Positions 16,177-25,302 of a DNA stretch of 58,849 nucleotides are shown in pieces. Each line of letters starts with the position of its first letter. Position 1 is the first letter of the stretch. A program made the translations under genes and the position numbers. Source of the DNA: Verrucomicrobiales bacterium (GTDB lineage Bacteria; Verrucomicrobiota; Verrucomicrobiia; Limisphaerales; UBA1100); NCBI GenBank assembly GCA_005809105.1, contig SYLI01000060.1:1-58849 (forward strand). Direction: 5' to 3'. Below the pieces are notes generated by a model. The model saw only the letters and a list, made by a program, of their open reading frames with translations, was not told the DNA's origin and did not search any database.

Positions 16177-17781
16177 TCAGTGATTAAAGCGGAATTCGCC
16201 TAGATTCACCAGCACCCACAGCGCCTCTTCCACCAAGGGCTCCGGCTTCGTATCGCTCTGCAAATAGGCCACGAACTTCGCGCGTTCGGCGGCGCTCGGC
16301 AGCCGCGTCAGCACCGTGAGGAACATCCGATCCACGCGCGCTTCCCACGGTTCGGTCGAGAGCAGGAGAGAGTCCGCAAAGTTGCCTTTCTTACGGCGGA
16401 GGAAGTTGCGGACGTTGTCGCTGTTGTTGAGGAAGAGGTGCTCGCCCAGCCCGCCCTGAAAATCGCCCTGCCCGTTGTTGGGATCGCCGAAGTAGCGCAG
16501 GAAATATTCGTTACGCACGTTGTCGGTGTCGGCGGGCGTGCCTCCGGCTGTGCGCAGGGCCGCCTGCAGTTCCTCAGCGGTGAGCGGGCGGATGCGCGCG
16601 CGCTCAAAGTGCTTGGGCGGCGTGACGGCTGCGGGGCCGCCGCCATCCATCTGGTAGGCCCGGGTGTTCACAATCTCACCGATGATCCAGTTGAGGTCGA
16701 ACTTGTGCGCGATGAATTCCCGTGTCAGCGCGTCCAGCAACTCCGGGTGCGTGGGCGGTGTGTCCGCGCCAAAGTCGTCCACCGGATGCACGATCCCCCG
16801 TCCCATGAACCGCGCCCAGAGTCGGTTCACGGCGGCGCGGGCGAAGTACGGATTGGCTGGCGTCGTGGCCCACTCCGCCAGCTTTTCCTTGCGCGAGAAA
16901 TCCGGCTTGGGCAACGACTTGGTGCCGGTCTTGACCTCTGGTTCCTTGAACCCTGCGGGCAGCGCGGGCTCATCCAAGGCAGCGCCGCCCAAAAACCTGG
17001 GCTTCACCGGGTCACCCTTTCTGCCGGGCTGGGCCTCTTTCATGTTGCCGGCAAAGAGCACTTCACCGCTGCGTTTCTCGCCCACACGGAAGCGGCGCAC
17101 CTGTTGGTTGCCGCTGCCCGTCGTTCCCTGATCGAGCGAGACCAGCCGCACAAAAAATCCCGCCATGCCGAAAAAGTCCTGCTGGGTCAGTTTCGAGTAG
17201 GGATGGTCGTGGCAACGGGCGCACTGAAGTTGGGTGCCCAGAAAGATCCGACTGAACACCTCGGTGAGATCCTCGGGCCGATTCTGAAACTGCACATAGA
17301 AAAGCTCCGAGCCGTCCTCCTCCGCCAGCAGCAGCGCCCGCACCCATTGGTCGAAGGGTTCATTACGCGCCAGCTTGCCGGTGAGCCATTGGCGGAAGGC
17401 ACTGCGGTTGCGTGTGGCGTCAGAGTTTGGGGGATTGCGTCCAAAGAGCGCCAAGTCCCACGCTTGCGCCTGTTGCGCGGGGTAGCGCTCGTCGGCCATC
17501 AGTGACGCAATGAGTCGCGCGCGCTTGTCGAGTGCCTTGTCGTCGAGGAACCCTCGCGCCTCGTCGTAAGTCGGGATGGTGCCGACGAGATCTAAAAAGG
17601 CGCGGCGAAGGAAGGTCGCGTCGGATGCGCGGCCCGCCGTCGCCACGCCCGACTTCTTCCAGTGGCTGGCTAGGTGCCCGTCAATGACCTCGCGCAGCGG
17701 TGGCTCGGCGGCTCCCGCTGAGACGAGCAATGCCAAGCCCCATCCCGCGGCGGCGCAAAGAAGATGAGCGGCAGTGTTCAT
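16177..17781 (-). CDS. DUF1549/DUF1553 planctomycete-cytochrome-type protein (second copy)
   Basis: 534-aa protein; the ATG at 17781 gives MNTAAHLLCAAAGWGLALLV, a signal peptide ending near AGAAEP. DUF1549 features: FLRRAFLDLVGTIPTYDEAR, AQAWDLALFGRNPP and the c-haem-like motif CARCHDHPYSKLTQQDFFGM. DUF1553 features: EKLAEWATTPANPYFARAAV, NRLWARFMGRGIVHPVDDFG, THPELLDALTREF, and a C-terminal FLNNSDNVRNFL and LTRLPSAAERAKFVAYL. It is shorter than the copy at 11411-13447 and lacks its long central insert. Co-directional with the CBM9/PQQ fusion upstream (52-bp gap). Function unproven; an exported partner of the DUF1501 protein. Confidence 0.9.
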   Translation of the reverse strand: MNTAAHLLCAAAGWGLALLVSAGAAEPPLREVIDGHLASHWKKSGVATAGRASDATFLRRAFLDLVGTIPTYDEARGFLDDKALDKRARLIASLMADERYPAQQAQAWDLALFGRNPPNSDATRNRSAFRQWLTGKLARNEPFDQWVRALLLAEEDGSELFYVQFQNRPEDLTEVFSRIFLGTQLQCARCHDHPYSKLTQQDFFGMAGFFVRLVSLDQGTTGSGNQQVRRFRVGEKRSGEVLFAGNMKEAQPGRKGDPVKPRFLGGAALDEPALPAGFKEPEVKTGTKSLPKPDFSRKEKLAEWATTPANPYFARAAVNRLWARFMGRGIVHPVDDFGADTPPTHPELLDALTREFIAHKFDLNWIIGEIVNTRAYQMDGGGPAAVTPPKHFERARIRPLTAEELQAALRTAGGTPADTDNVRNEYFLRYFGDPNNGQGDFQGGLGEHLFLNNSDNVRNFLRRKKGNFADSLLLSTEPWEARVDRMFLTVLTRLPSAAERAKFVAYLQSDTKPEPLVEEALWVLVNLGEFRFNH

Positions 17782-17833
17782 ACGAACGTTCCCATCCCAT
17801 GGGCATCCTACACGGCACCCGGCGCCCTTCCAG

Positions 17834-20800
17834 TCACTTCTTCTGCTGACTAATCCATTGGACGAGCAGCTCCACCCACTGGGGATCCAGCGTGCCGGCA
17901 CCCACCGGCGGCATCTTGCCCTGGCCGCCGCTCATGATGCGGGTGAGCATGACCGAATGTCCCGGGCTGCCGGGTGCGACGAGGCGCGCCTGCGCCCCTA
18001 GTCCAAAATCCTGATGGTACGGTTTGACGTCCAGCGTCTGCGTCTTGTCCAGCGGCGTGCCGAAGGAGAGGTTCATCTGAGCGTTGCCGCCGCCGGCCTC
18101 CACGTGGCAATGGCTGCAGTTGGCGTGCCAGTACGAGCGCACGCGCCAAGCCGGGTCCTGCGACTTGTCATAGGGATCGACAAGGCGGTTGAGGTTGTGG
18201 AAGGGCCGGGCCGTGGCATTGGCGTCGGCGGGCGGCGCGCTCACCGGGGTCGTGTACTTGGCCGGGTCCACGCCCTTGAGCGCGCCCAGTCGTGTCAGCG
18301 CCTCAAACTGGTGCGCGGTGAAAGTGCCGTAGTTGTGTGTGCGGTTGAGCTGCAGCTCGGTGATGCCCAAAAGGAAGTTGGCCGCGCGGCTGTGGCACAT
18401 CATGCACTCGGCACGGCTGGGGACGCGCCATTTCATCGTCGCGCCGCCGGCCAGTCGCAGATCCACATCGGCGCCATCGTTATCCACGAGTTCAGCATCG
18501 CGCTGGTCGTCGTTCCACCGGTAGCTGTAGCCCACCCATTCCTTCTGCTGGCGCGTGAGCACGCGCGTCTCGACGCGGCGCGTGCCCATGGAGAGGGTCT
18601 GCATCACCACTGACTGATCTGGCAGTTCCCATCCGCGCCCACCGCCACTGAAGGGGAACGACACGTTGCCATCGCCCGGCAGGCCGATGTACTGCACCTT
18701 GGTGGCGCCGTCGGCCCAGTGCGGCGCGTTGACCGAATAGGGCAGCAACGCCGGATGGGGCTGGTGCCGCTCGGTGGCGGCGAAGAGGCCCGTCTGGCTT
18801 AAGCGCCGTGGAAACTTGCTGGCCTGGCCGGCTTGCGGATTGGGTTTAAGCAGGTGCAAGCCGCTGTGGTCGTCGAGCACCAGCAGGCCGCCGCGCGTGT
18901 CCGTGCCAAAGCCGGTGATGCCGAAGGACGTGTCCACCAGCTCGCGCTGCCAGAGGATTTTCTGCCCGTCGTGGCGCACGCCCCAGACCTTGCCGGTGGA
19001 ATAGTCGCCGTACACATACGCGCCCTCCAGCGCCTTGTGCTCGGCGCCGTAGTAGACAATCCCGCCGGTGAGCGAACGCGCCTCGCGGTGGGAATGCTCC
19101 ACTGTGGGCTTGGTGAGTTTGCCCGGCCCGAGCTTGCGGGTGAGGTAGAAGGGGTGGCTGCCCTCATACACGCTCCAGCCATAGTTGGCGCCGCGCTCCA
19201 CGCGCTTGGCCGACTCCCACAGGTCCTGGCCGTTCTCGCCCACCCACACCGCGCCGTCGCGGGCGTCCACGGTGATGCGCCAGGGATTGCGAAAGCCATG
19301 CGCCCACGTCTCGGGCCGCGCGCCGGGCGTGTCCAGAAAGGGGTTGTCCTTGGGCACGGAGTACGCCATGCCCGCCGCCGGATGGTCCACGTCGATGCGC
19401 AGCACCTTGGCCAAGAGCTTGGTGATGTCCTGCCCGGTGATGTCGGTGTCCGAGTCGCTGGTGCCATCGCCGCTGGTGATGTAGAGCATGCCGTCCAGCC
19501 CAAAGGCCACGTCGGCGCCGTTATGGCCGTTGGAATCCCAGCCGATGATTTCCTGCTTGGACGCCGCGTCGATGCGGAAGGGCGCCTTGGTGTCCATCTT
19601 GTAGCGCACCACGGCGCACCGCTTGCGCGCGATGTCGCTGGGGCCCTGCAGGCAGGTGTAGAGGAAGCCATTCTCGCGGAACTTGGGGTGGAACGCGAAG
19701 CCATAGGAGAGCTCCTTGGTCAGCTCCAATGCGACCTGCTTGCCGTTGGGGTTGGGCCCGTCCTCGAACGCCCAGAACCGGCAGGCACTACTCGAATTGC
19801 GATCCAGAAAGAGCATGTGGCCGGTGCCCGGGATGCGCTGGATGGCCAGCGGCATCTTGAGGTCCAGCTTGGGATACGCCGGCGTCGTGACGAAAGGCAG
19901 GGGCGGCTCGGGCGTGCCTGCGATGCGCGAGTCATTCCACGGCTGGCGCTGGAGGTTGCGGAACTGGCCCTCTGGAAGGCCCACGAATTTCAGCGGCAGA
20001 AACTGCTCGTGCTGGTGGAAGTCGTAGCGCGTGTAGGGCGCGATGGAACTGGATTCGGGGTTCTCAAACTCCACAGAGTAATCGTAGCGACAGAGGGCGA
20101 AGTGCCACTGCGCTCCCTTCGCTGGGCGACCGCCGGTGGGAGCAAAATCGCTCCATGGAATGCGTCCTTCCACCGACCAGCCCTCGTCCTTGTCGCGCCA
20201 CTGGTTGAGCGTGCCGCGCCGTACCACCTGGCTCTCGATGTGGAAGGGCTGATCGCGCCGCAGCCGGTTCACCAGCCAGCCGCCGCGCTTGGGAAGATAC
20301 AGGTCAAACTGCGTGTTGGCCGCGTTGACATGAAACTCGTAGTAGCCGCCCTGCGTGGGCGAGGGTTTTAGGAAAATCTCAAAACAGTCGTTGTTCCACG
20401 TGTCGCCGTCCTTCTCGGTGACATCGGCAAAGAGGTCGCTGTCCACCATGTCGGCGTGGAAATAGAGATGGTCGTTGTCCCACAGCAGCCGCGCGCGTGT
20501 GGCGGTCTTCGCGGGGCGGTCGCCCGCGCCCAGCCAGCCCATGTGGAAATTGGTGAACACCTGCGCGTAGTCCCACGCCGGCTCACTCGCGTTGCCATCG
20601 ATGGTGATCTTGCCCTCAGCCCATCGGCACTCCGCGTCGGCAGGGGATGGCGAACCCGCCTTGGTGGCCGGCGCGCTAGTCGCGGCGGCACCGACCGCCG
20701 CGGACGTTTCGCAGGCCGGCTGCAATGCCAGCGCGAGGAACAACGCGCCGGCTCCCAACACGCACGCCGCGGAGCGCGCAATGCGTTGGGGGTGCGAGGA

Positions 20801-20839
20801 ACGGTCGGAGGGCTTGGGTGCGGGGGTCATTTCAAGCAT
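17834..20839 (-). CDS. CBM9-like / PQQ-type sorbosone dehydrogenase / dihaem cytochrome fusion
   Basis: 1001-aa exported protein; a second ATG at 20830 is equally possible. The leader ends in ALALQPACET, so it may be a lipoprotein. Residues about 70-290 are CBM9-like (GKITIDGNASEPAWDYAQVF, LLWDNDHLYFHADMVDSDL, FEIFLKPSP). Residues about 330-700 form a glucose/sorbosone-dehydrogenase propeller (GFAFHPKFRENGFLYTCLQG, GHNGADVAFGLDGMLYITSG, HGFRNPWRITVDARDGAVWV). The C-terminus has two c-haem sites, CMMCH near 812-816 and CSHCH near 908-912, plus a late Met (KMPPVG) as a possible axial ligand. Predicted role: periplasmic sugar oxidation with internal electron transfer. The C-terminal part recalls SO2930-type dihaem proteins. 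Confidence 0.88.
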   Translation of the reverse strand: MLEMTPAPKPSDRSSHPQRIARSAACVLGAGALFLALALQPACETSAAVGAAATSAPATKAGSPSPADAECRWAEGKITIDGNASEPAWDYAQVFTNFHMGWLGAGDRPAKTATRARLLWDNDHLYFHADMVDSDLFADVTEKDGDTWNNDCFEIFLKPSPTQGGYYEFHVNAANTQFDLYLPKRGGWLVNRLRRDQPFHIESQVVRRGTLNQWRDKDEGWSVEGRIPWSDFAPTGGRPAKGAQWHFALCRYDYSVEFENPESSSIAPYTRYDFHQHEQFLPLKFVGLPEGQFRNLQRQPWNDSRIAGTPEPPLPFVTTPAYPKLDLKMPLAIQRIPGTGHMLFLDRNSSSACRFWAFEDGPNPNGKQVALELTKELSYGFAFHPKFRENGFLYTCLQGPSDIARKRCAVVRYKMDTKAPFRIDAASKQEIIGWDSNGHNGADVAFGLDGMLYITSGDGTSDSDTDITGQDITKLLAKVLRIDVDHPAAGMAYSVPKDNPFLDTPGARPETWAHGFRNPWRITVDARDGAVWVGENGQDLWESAKRVERGANYGWSVYEGSHPFYLTRKLGPGKLTKPTVEHSHREARSLTGGIVYYGAEHKALEGAYVYGDYSTGKVWGVRHDGQKILWQRELVDTSFGITGFGTDTRGGLLVLDDHSGLHLLKPNPQAGQASKFPRRLSQTGLFAATERHQPHPALLPYSVNAPHWADGATKVQYIGLPGDGNVSFPFSGGGRGWELPDQSVVMQTLSMGTRRVETRVLTRQQKEWVGYSYRWNDDQRDAELVDNDGADVDLRLAGGATMKWRVPSRAECMMCHSRAANFLLGITELQLNRTHNYGTFTAHQFEALTRLGALKGVDPAKYTTPVSAPPADANATARPFHNLNRLVDPYDKSQDPAWRVRSYWHANCSHCHVEAGGGNAQMNLSFGTPLDKTQTLDVKPYHQDFGLGAQARLVAPGSPGHSVMLTRIMSGGQGKMPPVGAGTLDPQWVELLVQWISQQKK

Positions 20840-20848
20840 GGAGTGATC

Positions 20849-22045
20849 CTAATAATCGGTCACGGAGCCGTCGGGCTGCGTGGGTTTGGGCCACTTGAAC
20901 TTGCGGCGAGGATCGGCGTTGACGACTGCGAATTGCCGCTCATCAACCTCCACGCCCAGCCCGGGCCCCTCGGGCAGCAGCGCGTTGCCGTTCTTGTCGG
21001 TCTGCCAACTGCGCCGCGCCACGCCCGCGGGCATGATGTGCCCGTCCAGATAGGCCTCGTGAATCAAGAGCAGCGGGATGGAGAAGGCCGCGTGGATGCT
21101 GGCCGAGAGGCCCAGCTCCGAGCAGGTGTTGTGCGGTGCCAGAGGCACGTGGTACGCCTCGGCCAGCGTGGCAATTTTCTTCATCTGGCTGATGCCGCCG
21201 GTGTGGCCTGCGTCGGGTTGCAGGATGTCAATGCAGCGCTCCTGCAGGTAGGGCACCATGCCCCAGATGGTGCGGTCGCGCTCGCCTGTGGCCAGCGGGA
21301 TGCGGATGTGCTGCTTGAGGCGCTTAAACACCTCGATGTTGCCCGGCACGGCCGGCTCCTCGATGAAGAGAAGTTCCTGCGGCTCCAGCGCGGCGGCAAG
21401 CTGGATGAGCATTGCCGGCGGCACCGCACAGTGGGCGTCAAACATCACCGTGCCATCGGGCCCCACGCGCTCGCGCGTCTGACGCACATAGCGCACCAAA
21501 GACTCGATGTCCTTGGGGTTGCCCGACTGCGGGTGCGGTCCGCCGGTGCCGGCCTTTTGCGCCTTGGGCGTGGGGTAGAGCCGCACCGAGTCGCGCGTGG
21601 GTCCTCCGAGGAGCCGATAGACAGGCACGCCCCAGAGCTTGCCGGTGACATCCCACAACGCCATGTCGATGGCGGAGAGGACGTGCGTGACGAACGAGCC
21701 GCCGCGCATGTCGCGGTGCGACCGGTAAACCTTCTGCCAAAGGTGCTCGATGCGCGTCGGGTTCTCGCCGTCCAACAGCTCGAACAACGAATGCGCCAGC
21801 GCCACTGCGATGTCCGGCTCAAGCCCCGTCACCTCGCCCCAGCCCGACACCTGCCGGTTGGTGTCCACCCGCAGATAGGCTTTGGTGCCCACTCGAAATC
21901 CGCGCAGCGCGGTAATCTTGATGCCGGTGCCGCGGTCTTCCACCGCCTTGGCGGGGCTTTCAACACCTCGCAGCAAAGCCTCTCCGGCTGCCAGCACACC
22001 GGCGCTTGCCAGCAAATTGCGGCGTGAAAACGAACGAGATTTCAT
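20849..22045 (-). CDS. Tat-exported mandelate racemase/RspA-type enolase-superfamily enzyme
   Basis: 398-aa protein; the ATG at 22045 gives a Tat leader (MKSRSFSRRNLLASAGVLAA). The N-terminal capping domain is followed by the barrel with metal ligands in the expected order: D203 in FDAHCAV, E229 in LFIEEPAVPG and E255 in ATGERDRT. Later catalytic candidates are H281 (DAGHTGGISQ) and H305 (APHNTCSELG). The DxH motif (D203, H205) points to the mannonate/gluconate dehydratase (RspA/ManD) side of the superfamily and away from mandelate racemase itself. Such enzymes dehydrate sugar acids. Export through Tat is unusual for the superfamily in general. First gene of the minus-strand run, 9 bp from the PQQ fusion. 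Confidence 0.88.
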   Translation of the reverse strand: MKSRSFSRRNLLASAGVLAAGEALLRGVESPAKAVEDRGTGIKITALRGFRVGTKAYLRVDTNRQVSGWGEVTGLEPDIAVALAHSLFELLDGENPTRIEHLWQKVYRSHRDMRGGSFVTHVLSAIDMALWDVTGKLWGVPVYRLLGGPTRDSVRLYPTPKAQKAGTGGPHPQSGNPKDIESLVRYVRQTRERVGPDGTVMFDAHCAVPPAMLIQLAAALEPQELLFIEEPAVPGNIEVFKRLKQHIRIPLATGERDRTIWGMVPYLQERCIDILQPDAGHTGGISQMKKIATLAEAYHVPLAPHNTCSELGLSASIHAAFSIPLLLIHEAYLDGHIMPAGVARRSWQTDKNGNALLPEGPGLGVEVDERQFAVVNADPRRKFKWPKPTQPDGSVTDY

Positions 22046-22253
22046 GATGGCTGGGTTCAGGCTGGGAGTTGGACAACTCGACTTGCGCCGGCATTCACCC
22101 CGGAGGGCCACCTGAGTGGCAACGCGATGCGCCAGCGGCGAGAGTGCCCGGAGTTGGCGCCCGCACGGGCTCAATCCCGCGCACCAATCCTGCTTGGAAG
22201 GCCGAGGTTTTGCGTTGTCAACGTGCCCTTTCCCCGTGACAAGGGCGGGGGCG

Positions 22254-23366
22254 ATGCGCTTTCTCATGCTCAACTGGCGCGACCCGTGCAATCCCCTGGC
22301 CGGTGGTGCGGAGCGTGTGTCGCTCGCCTATCTGGCGGCGTTGGCGCGGCGCGGGCACGAGGTGTGGTGGTTTGCCAACACGTTTGCCGACTGTGAACGC
22401 GCGCCGGGGACAATCGAGGGAGTGAACCTCATTCGTGCCGGGAGCAAATGGGGTTCGTGGCGGGCGGCGCGCCGATGGCATCGCACACAGCCGCCCTTCG
22501 ATTTGGTCATCGACCAGCATCACGGCTTGCCGTGGTGGGCGCCGTGGTGGCGCCGCGGTCGTTGCGTGGCCTACATCCATGAAGTACTCGGGCCCATCTG
22601 GGACGCGTTCTATCCGTGGCCGGTGAGCGCCTTGGGCCGCCTTGCAGAGCACGTCACCCACAGGCTCTATCGGCGTGTGCCCTTCTTCACGGCATCGGCC
22701 TTCACACGCGATATCCTTCGGCGGCGCGGCGTGCGCGACGTGTCCATTATTCCCTACGGCGTAGACACCGTGGCGCTGGCTCACTTGGAACCCAAGCCCA
22801 TCTCCCAGCCGCTGCGACTGGCCGTGGTCTCCCGGCTGGCGCCCAACAAGCGCGTAGATCATGCGCTGCTCGCGCTGGCGCTGCTGCGGCGCGGCGGGGT
22901 GGATGCCCGTCTCACGGTGGTTGGCAGCGGTCATGAGGATGCGTCGTTGCGCCGATGCGCGATCCAGTGCGACGTTGCGCAGGCCGTGGAATTTTGCGGT
23001 GCATTGCCCGAGGCGCAGAAGGACGCGGTGCTGCGCCAAGCGCATCTGCTGCTGCACACGTCGCTGCGCGAGGGTTGGGGTTTAAATGTCATCGAGGCCA
23101 ATGCGATGGGCACTCCGGCCGCCGTCTATCCCGTGGCGGGTCTCGTGGAATCAACCCTCCATGAGCAAACGGGTCTGGTGGCGGAGGCCGAAACTCCAGA
23201 GGCACTCGCTGCCGCCATCTTGTCCGCGCTCCAGCGGCCGGCCGACTACGAGCGCTGGCGCATCGCGGCACGCGACCGTGCCCAAACCTTCCATTGGGAC
23301 AACGTGCTGCCGCAAGCCTGCGACTGGCTGGAGGCACAGGCCCGCGCGCCAAGGCAAAGCGCATGA
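22254..23366 (+). CDS. Glycosyltransferase family 4
   Basis: 370-aa GT-B glycosyltransferase; the ATG at 22254 gives MRFLMLNWRDPCNPLAGGAE, the usual Gly-rich acceptor loop at the N-terminus (LAGGAERVSLAYLAALARRG). The C-terminal donor domain shows VSRLAPNKRVDHALLALALL and the E-x7-E signature (LREGWGLNVIEANAMGTP). A retaining transferase that adds a sugar to a growing surface glycan; donor and acceptor unknown. The leader contains an inverted repeat (GCCCTT 22225-22230, AAGGGC 22241-22246) just ahead of the start. It opens the polysaccharide locus and overlaps the following methyltransferase by 4 bp. Confidence 0.9.
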   Translation: MRFLMLNWRDPCNPLAGGAERVSLAYLAALARRGHEVWWFANTFADCERAPGTIEGVNLIRAGSKWGSWRAARRWHRTQPPFDLVIDQHHGLPWWAPWWRRGRCVAYIHEVLGPIWDAFYPWPVSALGRLAEHVTHRLYRRVPFFTASAFTRDILRRRGVRDVSIIPYGVDTVALAHLEPKPISQPLRLAVVSRLAPNKRVDHALLALALLRRGGVDARLTVVGSGHEDASLRRCAIQCDVAQAVEFCGALPEAQKDAVLRQAHLLLHTSLREGWGLNVIEANAMGTPAAVYPVAGLVESTLHEQTGLVAEAETPEALAAAILSALQRPADYERWRIAARDRAQTFHWDNVLPQACDWLEAQARAPRQSA

Positions 23367-24103
23367 GCCGCCATCTCTATGACGGATTGGCGGGGCGCGT
23401 GCGGCACTTCACACGCCGCTTCGGTGCCGCCGAGTTGCTGCTGGTGCCGGCCCGCGCGGTGCTCTCGCCCTTCATCATTCCGTGCCTCGCGCCGCGCACA
23501 TTTTGTGTCAATGGCGTCCACCACGCGTGCTTTTATCACCGCTACAACGCCACGTGGTGCAATGAGCGTTGCGTGGAGGTGCCGCTGGCGCGCGCCTTCC
23601 TCGCGGCGGTCGCGCCGTCGGCCGTGCTAGAGATTGGCCACGTCCTGAGTCATTACGCGGCCCTGTCTCACACCGTGGTGGACAAGCACGAACACGCGCC
23701 CGGCGTGATCAATGGGGATGTGCGCGACTACCGGCCCGGCCGCACCTTCGATCGCATTGTGTCCATCTCCACCTTCGAACACATCGGGTTTGACGATGAA
23801 GCCGGTGCCTCCGACGACGGTGGCGACCATGCGATTGCCCAAGCCATCGCCGCAACCCGCGCGCTGCTGGCACCCGGCGGCGTGTTTTGGATGAGCGCCC
23901 CCTTGGGATACAACCCGGCGCTGGACGCGCTCATTGAGCGGGGCGAGCTGGGCGCGCAGCGCATCTTGTTTCTACGACGCACCGGCTCGCGAGAGTGGGA
24001 GCAGGTGTCGTGGGAGGACGTGCGCGGCGCACGGTACATGCGCCCATGGCCCTTTGCCAACGCGCTGTGTGTGGCGGAATTTGACTCGCCCCTACGGCCA
24101 TGA
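23363..24103 (+). CDS. Class I methyltransferase-like protein of the glycan locus
   Basis: 246-aa protein with an ATGA start overlap. A weak SAM motif is seen (AVLEIGHVLSHYAALSHTVV, followed by DKHEHAPGVINGDVRD), with later motifs RIVSISTFEHIGFDDE and LAPGGVFWMSAPLGYNPALD. The glycine-rich loop is degenerate (EIGHVLSHY in place of E-x-G-x-G-x-G), but the His and Asp-containing following strands fit methyltransferases found in polysaccharide clusters. Coupling to glycosyltransferases on both sides (4-bp overlaps) suggests it modifies a sugar of the same glycan. Reduced activity or a changed cofactor use cannot be excluded. Confidence 0.75.
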   Translation: MSRHLYDGLAGRVRHFTRRFGAAELLLVPARAVLSPFIIPCLAPRTFCVNGVHHACFYHRYNATWCNERCVEVPLARAFLAAVAPSAVLEIGHVLSHYAALSHTVVDKHEHAPGVINGDVRDYRPGRTFDRIVSISTFEHIGFDDEAGASDDGGDHAIAQAIAATRALLAPGGVFWMSAPLGYNPALDALIERGELGAQRILFLRRTGSREWEQVSWEDVRGARYMRPWPFANALCVAEFDSPLRP

Positions 24104-25302
24104 AACTCCTGCTGGTTTCGCTCTTTTACGAGTACCGGTTTGGCGGTGCGGAAATGGTGGCGCGCACCCTGCGTGAAATCTGGGAGCAGCAACTGGACTG
24201 GCGCGTGGACGTGCTTTGCTACGAAGGCGGCGGGCACCCCGAGGCCGGCGGCGGCGTGCGGCGCATCCCACGCGCACGTTTGTGGCGGGGCCGCGCCGAG
24301 GCCTTCAAGCGCGCCTGTCTTTTCTTGAGCCACGGCGCGTGGGACGCCTCGCTGGAAGAGCGCGCTCTTCCATTGTGGCCTTCGCCGCAGGACTACGACT
24401 TGGTGTGTTGTGCGGACGTCAATGCGCTGCCACTGAGCCTGCGACTGGCGCGGCGCTGGCAGCGGCCCTTGGTCGGCTACCTTCAGGAAGGGCTGCCGCG
24501 CCGGCTCGCCCCCGGGCAGGCCAATGGGCTCGTGCGCCTGATATTAAATGGGCTGCTCGCCCGGCGCGAGCGGGCGTGGCAGCACGCGCTGCGCGAATGC
24601 CGCGCCGTGGCGTGTGTTTCTGATTTCATCCGTGAACGCGGGCAACAATTTGCCGGCGGCGGCGCGCGATGGCTCACCGCCTTCCCGCCCGCAGAGCCCT
24701 ACGTGCTCAACCCTTCACCGGGCGAATCGCCGGTTGCACCGCCGCAGGGAAGCGTCCTTTTCATTGGCCGGTTGTCCATGGAAAAGGGGCTGCACCTTGT
24801 GCTGCAAGCCTGGCGGCGTATGCCTCCACAGGCCACGCTGACGCTGGCAGGATTGGGTGGACCGCTGCAGCGCGCGGCACAAGCCGCCGCGCGCGCCGAC
24901 CGACGCATCACGCTGCTGGCGCCCCTGCCGCACGCGCAGGTGCCCGCGTTGATGGCGCGCCACCAAGTGGTGTGCTGCCCGTCGCTGGTGGAGGAGAGCT
25001 TTGGGCGTACTGCGCTGGAGGCCCGTGCCGCAAGGCGGTCGGTGGTCGTCACCGATCGCGGCGCGCTGCCGGAAGTGATGGCGGGCTATCCACTCACATG
25101 GATGCTGCGCGCCGGCGCCCCGCCAGAAATGTTGGCGGAGGAACTTGGCGCGTCGCTCGGGCGCGCCTTGGCGGGCCACCGCGAATTGACCGGAGCCGAA
25201 GTCGCGCAGGAGCAACGCGCCCTCGAACGATTCGGTGCGGCATCGGTGGCGCGGCAATGGGCTGAGCTGGCGGCGACGCTCCCTCGCGCCAGCATCAGTT
25301 GA
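24100..25302 (+). CDS. Glycosyltransferase family 4
   Basis: 400-aa GT-B enzyme with an ATGA overlap to the previous gene. The N-terminal domain begins MKLLLVSLFYEYRFGGAEMV. The C-terminal donor domain has VLFIGRLSMEKGLHLVLQAW and the E-x7-E motif (SLVEESFGRTALEARAARRS), then VVTDRGALPEVM. A retaining glycosyltransferase likely adding one sugar of the surface glycan. Its stop overlaps by 8 bp the stop of the opposite-strand methyltransferase gene, so the two transcripts converge with no spacer or terminator visible. Confidence 0.9.
   Translation: MKLLLVSLFYEYRFGGAEMVARTLREIWEQQLDWRVDVLCYEGGGHPEAGGGVRRIPRARLWRGRAEAFKRACLFLSHGAWDASLEERALPLWPSPQDYDLVCCADVNALPLSLRLARRWQRPLVGYLQEGLPRRLAPGQANGLVRLILNGLLARRERAWQHALRECRAVACVSDFIRERGQQFAGGGARWLTAFPPAEPYVLNPSPGESPVAPPQGSVLFIGRLSMEKGLHLVLQAWRRMPPQATLTLAGLGGPLQRAAQAAARADRRITLLAPLPHAQVPALMARHQVVCCPSLVEESFGRTALEARAARRSVVVTDRGALPEVMAGYPLTWMLRAGAPPEMLAEELGASLGRALAGHRELTGAEVAQEQRALERFGAASVARQWAELAATLPRASIS

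Noticed and set aside
22225-22253. Riboswitch or attenuator ahead of the first glycosyltransferase
   Set aside because: Only a 6-bp inverted repeat with a 10-nt loop is seen, with no known aptamer features; too weak to call.
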